The notes beneath the pieces were generated by a model. That model made no database searches and had not been told where the DNA came from. It saw only the letters and a program-made list of their open reading frames with translations. A stretch of DNA of 20,262 nt from the NCBI GenBank assembly GCA_934569425.1, contig CAKTKM010000013.1:1-20262 (forward strand), given 5' to 3'. Source of the stretch: an uncultured Oscillospiraceae bacterium (lineage in GTDB: Bacteria > Bacillota > Clostridia > Oscillospirales > Oscillospiraceae). Shown piece by piece: positions 1 through 7,787 of this stretch; position 1 is the stretch's first letter; each line of letters starts with the position of its first letter. The translations under genes and the position numbers were made by a program.

Positions 1-1
1 C

Positions 2-529
2 TTCGACATCGTGCTGGCTGCCATGGAGGCCACTCCCGACCGTCTGGAGAACGCCGACTTCTCCGATCCCTACTACACCGACGTGCCTCCCGCTATTCTG
101 GTGAAGGCCGACAAGGCCGACCAGTACAAGACGCTGGCTGACTTCAACGGCAAATCCATCGGTGCGCAGACCGCTACCACCAAGCTGGACATGGTCAACG
201 AGATGGAGGGTGTCAACCCTGTGGCGCTGCAGTCCGTGCTGGATCTGGTGAACGAGCTGGTGTATGACAAGGTGGACGCCATTCTGGTGGACGGCGGCGT
301 GGCGGAAGAGTATGCCGCTTCCAACCCCGATCTGGTGGTTGCCGAGGCTTCCTCTGAGCTGGGTCAGGCCGCTCCCTACTGCGTCGCCGTGCAGAAGGGC
401 GACCCCAAGGGTCTGCTGGATGGCATCAATGCCGCCATTGCCAAGATGAACGCTGAGAACAAGCTGGAGTCCTTTATTGCCGATGCCGACAGCCTGTCCA
501 ACGTGGCTGTGAACGTCACTGCCGAATAA
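2..529 (+). CDS. Polar amino acid ABC transporter substrate-binding protein (3' part, 5' end outside window)
   Basis: This is the C-terminal 175 residues of a family 3 extracellular solute-binding protein; the signal peptide and N-terminal lobe lie before the window. The frame is open from base 2. The first residues, FDIVLAAMEATPDR, followed by a DFSDPYY motif, are the hinge and ligand-pocket region typical of bacterial amino acid binding proteins (family knowledge). A second-lobe stretch around VDAILVDGGVAEEY and the final lobe-1 helices close the fold, so the C-terminus looks complete. The protein would sit on the outer face of the membrane and deliver an amino acid to the permease and ATPase encoded just downstream in the same direction. 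The substrate cannot be read from the sequence. A methionine codon inside the frame (base 23) is not the true start, because the family needs about 90 more residues upstream. Confidence 0.93.
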   Translation, partial: FDIVLAAMEATPDRLENADFSDPYYTDVPPAILVKADKADQYKTLADFNGKSIGAQTATTKLDMVNEMEGVNPVALQSVLDLVNELVYDKVDAILVDGGVAEEYAASNPDLVVAEASSELGQAAPYCVAVQKGDPKGLLDGINAAIAKMNAENKLESFIADADSLSNVAVNVTAE

Positions 530-558
530 CCAACCGCCCTCTACTTACCCTACCTGCT

Positions 559-597
559 GCGAGGTGCAAAGCCGTGAAAACGGCTTTGCACTTTCGC
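559..597 (+). terminator. Intergenic hairpin between binding protein and permease (attenuator or processing stem)
   Basis: A perfect 12-bp stem (564-575 with 580-591) closes on a GAAA tetraloop, and a further GCGA/TCGC pairing at 559-562/594-597 extends it across a small internal loop. Only three T residues follow, so it is a weak intrinsic terminator at best. Such stems between the binding protein and permease genes of ABC operons commonly raise binding-protein mRNA over the downstream genes by partial termination or 3' end protection; that role is inferred here. Confidence 0.7.
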
Positions 598-621
598 ACG
601 CTATGAAAGGAGCCAACGCCT

Positions 622-1353
622 ATGTGGTGGAGCAGCCTGTTCGAGGATATGCGTCCGTCTGATTTCTTCAATTTTTCCTTCTTCCCCAAATACGGCACCG
701 CCTTTGTCCGCGGCATCGAGTATACGCTGCTGCTGGCGATCGTGTCGGTGCTGCTGGCCGTGATCCCCGCCCTGCTGCTGGCTCTGGCGCGCCTAAGCAG
801 GAATAAGCCGGTGAAGTGGCTGGCGGGGGCGTATATCGCCGTGTTCCGCTCCACCCCCATGCTGGTGCAGCTGTCCATCATTTACTACGGTCTGTTTTAC
901 GCCATCTCCCTGCCCCGCATTACCCTGTTCGGTTTCGTGGACATCAGCCGCTTCATTCCCGGCGTGGTGGCGCTGGCGCTGAACAGCTCCGCCTATGTGG
1001 CTGAGATCTTCCGCGCCGGTATTCTGGCGGTGGATAAGGGGCAGACCGAGGCCGCCCGCTCGCTGGGACTGTCCGCGTGGCAGTCCATGCGTCTGGTGGT
1101 GCTGCCGCAGGCCATCAAAAACGTCCTGCCTGCCCTTGCCAACGAGATCGTCACCATGGTGAAGGAATCCTCCATCTGCTCCGTGCTGGGCATGGCGGAG
1201 ATGATGTTCGCCGCCAAGACCATCGCCGGCTCCACCGGTATCTCGCTGGCGCCCTATACCATGGCGGCGCTGGTGTACTTCTGCATCAACTATCCCGCCT
1301 CCAAGGGCATCGAGGCCATCGAAAGGAGAATGCGTCGTGGCGACAAGCAATAA
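622..1353 (+). CDS. Polar amino acid ABC transporter permease
   Basis: A 243-residue inner-membrane permease of the HisM/GlnP class. The N-terminus has a short soluble segment ([10 protein letters not shown]) and then about five hydrophobic segments starting near residue 30. The EAA loop that docks on the ATPase is clear: [20 protein letters not shown] near residues 140-160. It is slightly longer than the usual 215-230 residues because of the N-terminal extension. The start follows an AAAGGAG ribosome site at a normal distance. The 3' end overlaps the ATPase gene by 17 bases, which supports translational coupling. The gene lies between a family 3 binding protein and an ATPase, so it would be the membrane subunit, probably a homodimer since only one permease gene is present. 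Substrate unknown. Confidence 0.95.
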   Translation: MWWSSLFEDMRPSDFFNFSFFPKYGTAFVRGIEYTLLLAIVSVLLAVIPALLLALARLSRNKPVKWLAGAYIAVFRSTPMLVQLSIIYYGLFYAISLPRITLFGFVDISRFIPGVVALALNSSAYVAEIFRAGILAVDKGQTEAARSLGLSAWQSMRLVVLPQAIKNVLPALANEIVTMVKESSICSVLGMAEMMFAAKTIAGSTGISLAPYTMAALVYFCINYPASKGIEAIERRMRRGDKQ

Positions 1354-2086
1354 TGTTCTCATCTCCGTCCGCCATCTGGTGAAGGAGTACAATCACGGCG
1401 CCGTCCACGCCCTGAACGACTGTGATCTGGACATCAAGCGGGGCGAGGTGGTGGCCATCATCGGTCCCTCCGGCAGCGGCAAGTCCACGCTGCTGCGAAG
1501 CCTGAACCTGCTGGAGCAGCCTACCTCCGGCGCCATCTATTTTGACGGCGTGGATCTGGCGGACAAGTCCGTGGATATTGACCGGCACCGGCAGAAGATG
1601 GGCATGGTCTTCCAGCATTTCAACCTTTTCCCTCACAAAACGGTGCTGCAAAACATCACCATGGCGCCGGTGACGCTGAAAAAAAAGACCCCCGCCGAGG
1701 CGGAGACGCAGGCTCGCGCCCTGCTGGAGCGTATCGGCCTTGCCGATAAGGCGGACGAGTATCCCAATATGCTCTCCGGCGGCCAGAAGCAGCGTATCGC
1801 CATCGTCCGCGCCCTCGCCATGGATCCGGAGGTCATGCTGTTTGACGAGCCTACCTCCGCTCTTGACCCCGAAATGGTGGGCGAGGTGCTGGATCTCATG
1901 CGCGACCTTGCCAGAGACGGCATGACCATGGCTGTTGTGACGCATGAGATGGGCTTTGCCCGTGAGGTGGCCGACCGTGTGGTATTCATGGCGGACGGCA
2001 GGATCCTGGAGGAGGGAACCCCCTCGGAGCTGTTTGACCACCCGAAGGATCCCCGCCTGCAGGACTTCCTCGGCAAGGTATTATAA
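1337..2086 (+). CDS. Polar amino acid ABC transporter ATP-binding protein
   Basis: A 249-residue ATPase of the GlnQ/HisP class, complete in length. Walker A is GPSGSGKST (residues 43-51), the Q-loop glutamine follows in [11 protein letters not shown] (about residue 93), the signature is LSGGQKQR (146-153), Walker B ends in MLFDEP (D170, E171), the D-loop SALDP follows, and the switch histidine is in VVTHEMGFA (about residue 202). The start is a GTG at 1337, chosen because AAAGGAG lies 8 bases upstream and the protein then begins at the usual family position; the ATG at 1353 is in another frame. The gene overlaps the permease gene by 17 bases. It energises import of the amino acid captured by the upstream binding protein. 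Confidence 0.96.
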   Translation: MATSNNVLISVRHLVKEYNHGAVHALNDCDLDIKRGEVVAIIGPSGSGKSTLLRSLNLLEQPTSGAIYFDGVDLADKSVDIDRHRQKMGMVFQHFNLFPHKTVLQNITMAPVTLKKKTPAEAETQARALLERIGLADKADEYPNMLSGGQKQRIAIVRALAMDPEVMLFDEPTSALDPEMVGEVLDLMRDLARDGMTMAVVTHEMGFAREVADRVVFMADGRILEEGTPSELFDHPKDPRLQDFLGKVL

Positions 2087-2092
2087 TGCCGC

Positions 2093-2138
2093 CAAGAGGC
2101 TCCCCCCCCGGGGAGCCTCTTGCTTTTCTCTTTATTTT
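2093..2138 (+). terminator. Intrinsic terminator of the ABC transporter operon
   Basis: A 13-bp perfect stem (2093-2105 with 2110-2122) closes on a CCCC loop and is followed by a T-rich tract (CTTTTCTCTTTATTTT). It lies 6 bases after the ATPase stop codon. Confidence 0.92.
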
Positions 2139-2148
2139 GTGCTATCGT
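2120..2148 (+). promoter_or_regulatory. Possible promoter for the anion permease gene
   Basis: TTGCTT (2120-2125), a 17-base spacer and TATCGT (2143-2148), the latter preceded by TGC as an extended -10. The -35 overlaps the end of the preceding terminator stem. The match is moderate and the call rests on spacing and the need for a start site after the terminator. Confidence 0.35.
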
Positions 2149-2185
2149 GACATCCGCTGACTTTTTTCAACAAAGGGGTGCCATC

Positions 2186-3289
2186 ATGAAATTCCTCTCG
2201 TGGTGCAGGCGCAATGCCATGCCGGTCATCGCGGTACTGGCTGCGGCGGTGACCGCCTGCTTCGTGCCGCCGGACAGGACGTATCTCGGCTATTACGACG
2301 TCAGGACACTGTCCTGCCTGCTGTGCGTGCTGGCGGTGGTCTGCGCCCTGCGGAGCGTGGGGCTGTTTCCTGTTCTGGCGCAGCGCTTGGTGCATACCTT
2401 TCATACCACCCGGGGCGTTGCCATCTCGCTGGTGCTGATCACCCTTTTTGGTTCCATGCTGCTGACCAACGATACGGCGCTTCTGATCTTTCTGCCGCTC
2501 AGCTGGTTCGTGCTGCATGCCGCCCATCAGGAGCAGCTGGCGGCGCCGGTGTTTATCCTGCAAAACTGCGCCGCCAATTTGGGCGGTATGCTGACGCCCT
2601 TCGGCAATCCCCAGAATCTCTACCTCTTCAATCACTACGGTATCCCCAACGGGGAATTCGTGTCCATTATGCTGCCGCCCTTCCTGCTGTCCACGGCGCT
2701 GATCCTGCTGGGCTGTTTTCTGCTGATCCGGCAGCAGCCCCTGACTGTGCCGGAGCAGACTGCCGCGCTGGATAAGAAGCGCACGGCGGTATATCTGGCG
2801 CTGTTTGCGCTGGCGGTGGCCATGGTGCTGCGGGTCGTGCCGTACCTGATAGGATCGGCGGTCATCCTGCTGGCGCTTCTGGTGCTGGACCGGAAAGCCC
2901 TGCTGGGTGTGGACTGGGGACTTCTGGTGACCTTTGCCGCCTTTTTTACCTTCTCCGGCAATATGGCGCGGATAGAACCGGTGCAGACCCTGTTTGCGCG
3001 GCTGCTGACCCACGGTGCCATGCTGGTGTCGGCGCTGACCAGCCAGATCATCAGCAATGTCCCGGCTGCCATTCTGCTGAGCCGGTTTACCGATGATTAC
3101 CGCGGCCTGCTGGTGGGCGTCAACATTGGCGGCGCAGGTACGCTGGTGGCTTCGCTGGCCAGCCTGATCACCTTCCGCGAGTACACCAAGCACGCCTCCG
3201 GCCGGACAGGCAGCTTTCTGGCGCTGTTCACCGCTGTCAGCTTCGCGCTGCTCGCTATTCTTCTGGCAGCCATGAGCCTTATCGGGTAA
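2186..3289 (+). CDS. YbiR/ArsB-like anion permease (ion transporter superfamily)
   Basis: A 367-residue polytopic membrane protein with about ten hydrophobic segments. Two half-repeats carry the signature motifs of the ArsB/NhaD/citrate transporter superfamily. Repeat one has LLTNDTALLIFLPLSW (about 92-107) followed by NCAANLGGMLTPFGNPQN (127-144); repeat two has SQIISNVPAAILLS followed by GVNIGGAGTLVASLASLI. These resemble E. coli YbiR, which is of similar length and lacks a firmly known substrate. The ATG at 2186 is chosen because AAAGGGG lies 8 bases upstream; the open frame reaches 2120 but that part overlaps the previous terminator. The gene appears monocistronic, between two terminators. 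Arsenite transport is possible but there is no arsR or arsA beside it, so I do not assign it. Confidence 0.88.
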   Translation: MKFLSWCRRNAMPVIAVLAAAVTACFVPPDRTYLGYYDVRTLSCLLCVLAVVCALRSVGLFPVLAQRLVHTFHTTRGVAISLVLITLFGSMLLTNDTALLIFLPLSWFVLHAAHQEQLAAPVFILQNCAANLGGMLTPFGNPQNLYLFNHYGIPNGEFVSIMLPPFLLSTALILLGCFLLIRQQPLTVPEQTAALDKKRTAVYLALFALAVAMVLRVVPYLIGSAVILLALLVLDRKALLGVDWGLLVTFAAFFTFSGNMARIEPVQTLFARLLTHGAMLVSALTSQIISNVPAAILLSRFTDDYRGLLVGVNIGGAGTLVASLASLITFREYTKHASGRTGSFLALFTAVSFALLAILLAAMSLIG

Positions 3290-3327
3290 ATAAGAGAAGC
3301 CCTCCGATTGGAGGGCTTCTCTTATTT
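3288..3327. terminator. Bidirectional terminator between convergent genes
   Basis: An 18-bp perfect stem (3288-3305 with 3310-3327) closes on a GATT loop. The A-rich left arm and T-rich right arm give a U-tract on either strand. The last two bases of the permease stop codon and the whole stop codon of the convergent carbonic anhydrase gene (3322-3324) lie inside the stem. Confidence 0.93.
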
Positions 3328-3822
3328 CGTTTTGTAGAATTCCCGGTATTCCTGCGCTTCCTCCTCGTACATCCGCGCACTGGCGCGGTTGGCGGCGATC
3401 TCTGCTTCCGTGACGCGCCGCCGAACCTTGGCGGGCATCCCCACCACCAGCGACCCGTCCGGGATCACGGCATTCTGCGGCACCAGCGCACCTGCGCCGA
3501 TGATGCAGTCCCTGCCGATGACGGCGCCGTTCAGCACGATGGCGCCCATGCCCACCAGCGTGTTGTCCCCCACGGTGCAGCTGTGGAGAATGGCGCAGTG
3601 TCCCACGGTGCAGCCGCTGCCCACATACACCGGCATGCCCCGTTCGATATGCACCACGCAGTTGTCCTGAATGTTGGTTCTCTCGCCGATCACGATCTCG
3701 TCCAGCTCTGAGCGCAGCACCGCGCCGAAGAACACGCTGCTGCCCGCGCCGATGCGGACGTTGCCCACCACTGTGGCGGTGGGGGCGACAAAAACGGATT
3801 CATGGATCTCAGGTCGTTTCAT
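3322..3822 (-). CDS. Gamma carbonic anhydrase family protein (left-handed beta helix)
   Basis: A 166-residue protein made of hexapeptide repeats (for example VIGERTNIQDN, VGSGCTVGH, VGDNTLVGMGAIV) that fold as a left-handed beta helix, with a C-terminal alpha helix. Three histidines fit the zinc or iron ligands of gamma carbonic anhydrases: H58 in CVVH, H75 in VGH and H80 in ILH. The usual trimer places the metal between subunits (family knowledge). Related proteins include YrdA, PaaY and CaiE, and not all have proven anhydrase activity, so the reaction is likely but not certain. The start follows GGGAGGTG. It lies 69 bases after thrB in the same direction but has its own promoter candidate at 3855-3883, so co-transcription with thrCB would be partial. 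Confidence 0.93.
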   Translation of the reverse strand: MKRPEIHESVFVAPTATVVGNVRIGAGSSVFFGAVLRSELDEIVIGERTNIQDNCVVHIERGMPVYVGSGCTVGHCAILHSCTVGDNTLVGMGAIVLNGAVIGRDCIIGAGALVPQNAVIPDGSLVVGMPAKVRRRVTEAEIAANRASARMYEEEAQEYREFYKTK

Positions 3823-3854
3823 GGAAGCACCTCCCTGCGGCTGTGATTTCCGCC

Positions 3855-3883
3855 ATCATACCACGTCTTTGCCGAAAGTGCAA
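3855..3883 (-). promoter_or_regulatory. Promoter for the gamma carbonic anhydrase gene
   Basis: Read on the minus strand: TTGCAC (3883-3878), a 17-base spacer and TATGAT (3860-3855) with an extended -10 TGG. The predicted start near 3848 leaves a leader of about 26 bases carrying the ribosome site. Confidence 0.65.
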
Positions 3884-3891
3884 CCGCCGCT

Positions 3892-4776
3892 TCACGAAAG
3901 CTTTACCGCCCCGTGATAGTCCACCGGCAGATCCCGCACCTGCCAGTGATGCTCCAGCTGCGGCACCGCCCGCTCCATCCGGCCCGCAAAGGACGGATCC
4001 CGGGTGATACACAGTATCGTCGGTCCCGCGCCGCTGATACACACCGCGCAGCATCCGTTCTGATGCGCCAGCGCCTCCACCTGCTCATACTCCGGAATGA
4101 GCCGCTTCCGGTAGGGCTGGTGCAGCCGATCCTGCAGCGACGCGGCGATCAGCGCCTCATCTCCCTGCTCGATAGCCCGCAGCAGCACCGCCAGAAATCC
4201 GGCGTTGCGCACCGCATCGGTGTGGGACACCATGGAGGGCAGCACCCGCCGCGCCTCGTGGGTGCTCAGGGGGAAGTCCGGTGACAGCGCCACCAGCCGC
4301 AGCTCCGGATGGGGCAGATACTCCACCGTATATACCTGCCCGCCCAGCAGCATGGAGGCTGTCAATCCGCCCAGCAGCGCCGGTGCCAGATTGTCGGGAT
4401 GCCCCTCGATCTCCGTGGTCAGCGACAGCAGCTGCCGCTTGTCGAAGGGCTTGCCCGCCATGATGTTGGCGGCCATGGCGCCCGCAGCGATCAGCGCCGC
4501 CGAGGAGCCCAGTCCCCGGCATACGGGGATCTCCGCCTGAATGTGGATGTGGACCGGCGGCACCTCTGCCCGCCGCAGCTCCCGCCACACCCGCTCATAG
4601 GCCACATAGGCCAGATTTTCTCTTGTCTGGTACTGCTCGTCGCAGCCGGAAAAGCTGAGCTTCTCCGCCGGGGTAAAGGACAGCGTGTTATAAAGTCCCA
4701 GCGCACAGCCCAAGACGTCGAACCCCGCCGCCAGATTGGCGGTGGTGGCCGGTACGCGGATCGTCACCTGTTCCAT
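3892..4776 (-). CDS. thrB: Homoserine kinase
   Basis: A 294-residue GHMP kinase that phosphorylates homoserine to O-phosphohomoserine, the substrate of the threonine synthase encoded just upstream. Motif 1 is VRVPATTANLAAGFDVLG-like (residues 6-23), the ATP-binding motif 2 is PVCRGLGSSAALIAAG (84-99), and motif 3 is CISGAGPTILC near residues 249-259. EGHPDNLAPALLGG (124-137) is the conserved substrate-binding stretch. Length is normal for the family (about 290-310). The start codon lies 13 bases inside thrC, with an AGGGG site within the thrC coding sequence, which indicates translational coupling. The order thrC-thrB on one transcript is consistent with a threonine operon lacking hom. Confidence 0.97.
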   Translation of the reverse strand: MEQVTIRVPATTANLAAGFDVLGCALGLYNTLSFTPAEKLSFSGCDEQYQTRENLAYVAYERVWRELRRAEVPPVHIHIQAEIPVCRGLGSSAALIAAGAMAANIMAGKPFDKRQLLSLTTEIEGHPDNLAPALLGGLTASMLLGGQVYTVEYLPHPELRLVALSPDFPLSTHEARRVLPSMVSHTDAVRNAGFLAVLLRAIEQGDEALIAASLQDRLHQPYRKRLIPEYEQVEALAHQNGCCAVCISGAGPTILCITRDPSFAGRMERAVPQLEHHWQVRDLPVDYHGAVKLS

Positions 4777-6260
4777 ACCGCTTCCCCTGCCTTTCTCAGC
4801 ACATACTCCTGCATCTCCTGCCGGTCGATCACATCTCTGTGCCGCACCGCTGCCTGCCGCAGCGATGCCAGATTCTCCGGCACGTTGATGCCTGTCACCT
4901 GATGCAGCCGCTCCATCACGGCGAATTCATCTTCCTCCGGTACCTCGCCAAGCCCCTCCAGCACCGCGGCGGGGAACTTGTAGGGCGACGCGGTGGACAG
5001 CACCACCACCGGCCCGTGTCCGGGATAAGCAGCCTTGTAGTCCTGCGCCGCCTGCCACGCCACCGCCGTGTGGGTGTCCGCCAGATAGTGATGCTCCCGC
5101 CACAGCTGCCCGATGGCCGCCTTGGTGGCACCGTCATCGCAGCAGCTGCTCCAGAACACACGCTGAATCTGTTCCAGCAGCGCCTGCGGTACCTGATATA
5201 CACCGGTTTTCTTCAGCTGCCGCATCAGCGCCGCCACCAGCTCCGTGTCGCCGCTCATCAGATACAAAAGCCGCTCCAGATTGCTGGAGACCAGAATGTC
5301 CATAGAGGGCGACACCGTCCGGTAGAAGGGGCGGTTCCGGTCATACCGTCCCGTCCGCAAGAACTCCGTCAGCACGTTGTTGGCGTTGCTGGCGCAGATC
5401 AGCCGCCCTACAGGCAGTCCCAGCTCCCGGGCAAAGTACCCCGCCAGAATGTCGCCGAAATTGCCGGTGGGTACGGCGAAATCCACCCGGTCGCCCTCCC
5501 GGATGCGCCCCGTGCGGCACAGGTCGGCATAGGCGCGGAAGTAATACACCACCTGCGGCGCCAGCCGCCCGATGTTGATGGAGTTGGCGGAGGACAGCCT
5601 GACGCCCTTGCCTGCCAGCAGGTGATCCCGCTCCACGGCGGCGAAAATATCCTTTACGCCGCTCTGAGCATCGTCAAAATTGCCCCGCACGGCGCATACG
5701 CACACGTTGTGTCCCGCCTGACTCTCCATCTGCCGCTGCTGCACGGCGCTGACGCCGCCGTAGGGATAGAACACCATGATCCGCGTCCCCGGTACGTCCT
5801 GAAAGCCCGTCATGGCGGCCTTTCCCGTGTCGCCGCTGGTGGCGGTCAGGATCAGGATCTCGTCAGCCACGCCGCACTTCTCCCGGGCGGCGGTCATCAG
5901 ATGGGGCAGCATACTCAACGCCACGTCCTTGAAAGCACTGGTGGGACCCCGAAACAGCTCCAGCACCGTGTCGTCCCCGATGGAAACGGAGGGTGTCAGG
6001 TCGGGTGTCTCAAATTTCCCCGCGTAGGCGGCATGAACGAGAGCGTCCATCTCCTCTCTGGAGAAGGAGGGCAGCAGCGCCGTCAAAATTTCTCCCGCCA
6101 TGCCCGGCGTATCCTGCTTCAGCACCGCCCGCCAGTCCAGCGGGATGTCCTGCAGCGACGGCATGGTATACAGTCCCCCGTCGGGAGCCAGTCCCTGCAG
6201 GATGGCCTGTGCCGCCGTGGCACGCAGCGCGTCGTTTCTTGTGCTTTGATATTCCATCAT
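4764..6260 (-). CDS. thrC: Threonine synthase
   Basis: A 498-residue PLP enzyme converting O-phosphohomoserine to threonine and phosphate in the cytoplasm. The N-terminal YQSTRND motif, the PLP lysine K111 in PTSAFKDVALSMLPHLM, the phosphate-binding TATSGDTGKAAMTGF (about 139-153), the SANSINIGRLAPQ segment and VPTGNFGDILAGYFA are all diagnostic of the long (fungal/E. coli-like) class of threonine synthase. Two adjacent ATG codons at 6260 and 6257 are possible starts; GGAGGT lies 7 bases before the first, so I use 6260. It is the first gene of a thrC-thrB operon read away from lysC-asd, from a shared intergenic region. Confidence 0.97.
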   Translation of the reverse strand: MMEYQSTRNDALRATAAQAILQGLAPDGGLYTMPSLQDIPLDWRAVLKQDTPGMAGEILTALLPSFSREEMDALVHAAYAGKFETPDLTPSVSIGDDTVLELFRGPTSAFKDVALSMLPHLMTAAREKCGVADEILILTATSGDTGKAAMTGFQDVPGTRIMVFYPYGGVSAVQQRQMESQAGHNVCVCAVRGNFDDAQSGVKDIFAAVERDHLLAGKGVRLSSANSINIGRLAPQVVYYFRAYADLCRTGRIREGDRVDFAVPTGNFGDILAGYFARELGLPVGRLICASNANNVLTEFLRTGRYDRNRPFYRTVSPSMDILVSSNLERLLYLMSGDTELVAALMRQLKKTGVYQVPQALLEQIQRVFWSSCCDDGATKAAIGQLWREHHYLADTHTAVAWQAAQDYKAAYPGHGPVVVLSTASPYKFPAAVLEGLGEVPEEDEFAVMERLHQVTGINVPENLASLRQAAVRHRDVIDRQEMQEYVLRKAGEAVWNR

Positions 6261-6320
6261 GGAAATGACCTCCGTATATCTTTGCCAAAAACCGGCTTGA
6301 AAAAAATCTCAAATTTGGCC

Positions 6321-6349
6321 TTGCAATTTCATGATGGCTATGATATATT
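6321..6349 (+). promoter_or_regulatory. Promoter for lysC-asd
   Basis: TTGCAA (6321-6326), a 17-base spacer and TATATT (6344-6349). The predicted start near 6356 gives a leader of about 100 bases. The -10 shares bases 6344-6345 with the thrC -10 on the other strand, so polymerases at the two promoters should exclude one another. An alternative pairing is TTGGCC (6315) with TATGAT (6339) at 18 bases. Confidence 0.6.
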
Positions 6350-6368
6350 GTTTCCCATAAAAAGTCAA
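6340..6368 (-). promoter_or_regulatory. Promoter for thrC-thrB
   Basis: Read on the minus strand: TTGACT (6368-6363), a 17-base spacer and TATCAT (6345-6340). The predicted start near 6333 gives a leader of about 70 bases. I see no run of threonine codons and no T-box-like structure in this leader. The -10 overlaps that of the divergent lysC promoter. Confidence 0.65.
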
Positions 6369-6430
6369 GTGTTTTTTATTGAAAGACAAAACGAGAAAAA
6401 ATGTCCATTTGTCCACGGTTGAAAACACTT
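6367..6430 (+). promoter_or_regulatory. Inverted repeat in the lysC leader
   Basis: AAGTGTTTT (6367-6375) and AAAACACTT (6422-6430) form a perfect 9-bp inverted repeat spanning most of the predicted lysC 5' leader, just before the AAAGGA ribosome site. A direct repeat TGTCCATTTGTCCA lies in the loop (about 6402-6415). It could fold in RNA or bind protein; the role is unknown. Confidence 0.35.
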
Positions 6431-6455
6431 TGCATTTGACGAAAGGACTGTTCCT

Positions 6456-7787
6456 ATGTTGAAAGTAGCAAAATTCGGCGGCTCCTCCATGGCGGATGCC
6501 GTGCAATTTGCCAAAGTAAAGGCCATTGTGGAGAGCGATCCCGCCCGCCGCTGTATCGTGGTGTCCGCCCCGGGAAAACGGAACAAGGAGGATCATAAGA
6601 TCACGGATCTTCTCTACCTGTGCGCCGCTCATCTGAAATACGGTGTCTCCTGCGAGAAGATCTTTGCCCTGATCCGCCGGCGGTACCAGCAGATCGCCGA
6701 TGACTGCGGCCTGTCCCTTGACCTTGCGCCGGAGTTTGACGCCCTGTGGCAGCGGATGTGCGCCGGCGAGGCGGATCAGGAGTATCTGGCCTCCCGGGGC
6801 GAGTATTTTGCCGCCCGCCTCATGGCGGCGTATCTGGACTACACCTTCTTGGACGCGGCGCTGTGGCTGCGGTTCAAATTTGACGGCACGGTGGATCAGG
6901 AAGCCAGCTATGATGCGCTCCGCCGCGCGGCGGAGGGGCAGCGGGTGGTGATCCCCGGCTTCTACGGCGCCATGCCCGACGGCCGCGTCGTGACCCTGAC
7001 CCGCGGCGGCAGCGACATCACCGGCGCGCTGGCGGCGGCGGCGCTGGACGCGGACGTGTACGAGAACTGGACGGACGTCTCCGGTATTCTGATGGCGGAT
7101 CCCCGCATCGTGGAAAACCCCGAGCCCATCCGCAGGGTCACCTACAGCGAGCTGCGGGAGCTGAGCTATCTGGGTGCGCAGGTGCTGCATGAGGGAACCG
7201 TTTTCCCCGTGCGGGAGAAGAATATTCCCCTCAACATCCGCAACACCAACGATCCGGCGCATGACGGTACCATGATCCTCAATGCCATCGACGATGAGGA
7301 GCAGGATGGCAGCTTCATCACCGGTATCGCCGGCAAGAAGGGCTTCTCCATCATCACCATCGCCAAAAGCGGCATGTCCTCGGAGCCGGGCTCCCTGCTG
7401 AAGCTGCTGTCCATTCTGGCCAAGCACCAGATCAATGTGGAATACGCCCCCTCCGGCATCGACACCGTGTCCCTGGTGGTGGAGGCCGCCAAGGCGGCCC
7501 CGTGCCTGTATAGTATATTGGGCGAGATCCAGCAGGAGGTGCAGCCGGACGCCATCAAGGTGACGGAGCATATCGCCGTGGTGGCGGCGGTAGGCCGGAA
7601 AATGGCTTACCGGCTGGGTGTATCCGGCAAGATCTTCAGCAAGCTGGGTCAGCACGGCGTGAACATCCGCATGATCACGCAGGGACCCGAGGAGCTGAAC
7701 ATCATCGTCGGCGTAGAGGAAAAAGATTTTGAACAGGCCGTTCGCGTCCTGTATGACAGCTTTGTAAAGGAGGATGTGGCAAAATGA
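6456..7787 (+). CDS. lysC: Aspartate kinase
   Basis: A 443-residue monofunctional aspartokinase catalysing the first step of the lysine/threonine/methionine pathway. The kinase domain begins with KFGGSSMADA (residues 6-15), has VVSAPGK near residue 35-40 and the substrate-binding LTRGGSDITGAL near 180-192. The C-terminal part from about residue 290 contains two ACT domains (FSIITIAKSGMSSEPGSLL and the GVSGKIFSKLGQHGVNIRMI region), the usual sites of feedback inhibition by lysine or threonine; which effector acts cannot be told. Length fits the E. coli LysC-like class (about 450). The start follows AAAGGA. The 3' end overlaps asd by four bases (ATGA). The leader is too short for a lysine riboswitch. 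Confidence 0.96.
   Translation: MLKVAKFGGSSMADAVQFAKVKAIVESDPARRCIVVSAPGKRNKEDHKITDLLYLCAAHLKYGVSCEKIFALIRRRYQQIADDCGLSLDLAPEFDALWQRMCAGEADQEYLASRGEYFAARLMAAYLDYTFLDAALWLRFKFDGTVDQEASYDALRRAAEGQRVVIPGFYGAMPDGRVVTLTRGGSDITGALAAAALDADVYENWTDVSGILMADPRIVENPEPIRRVTYSELRELSYLGAQVLHEGTVFPVREKNIPLNIRNTNDPAHDGTMILNAIDDEEQDGSFITGIAGKKGFSIITIAKSGMSSEPGSLLKLLSILAKHQINVEYAPSGIDTVSLVVEAAKAAPCLYSILGEIQQEVQPDAIKVTEHIAVVAAVGRKMAYRLGVSGKIFSKLGQHGVNIRMITQGPEELNIIVGVEEKDFEQAVRVLYDSFVKEDVAK

Noticed and set aside
6307..6331. Seven-codon leader peptide before thrC (MKLQGQI)
   Set aside because: It has no ribosome site, no threonine or isoleucine codon run and no attenuator stems.
4839..6422. A 527-codon open frame on the plus strand across thrC
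   Set aside because: It is antisense to a clear threonine synthase, has low-complexity composition rich in H, R and Q, and no family motif; it is a product of GC-rich codon use.
6350..6455. Lysine riboswitch before lysC
   Set aside because: The leader is about 100 bases, shorter than the 170 or more needed, and lacks the conserved junction elements.
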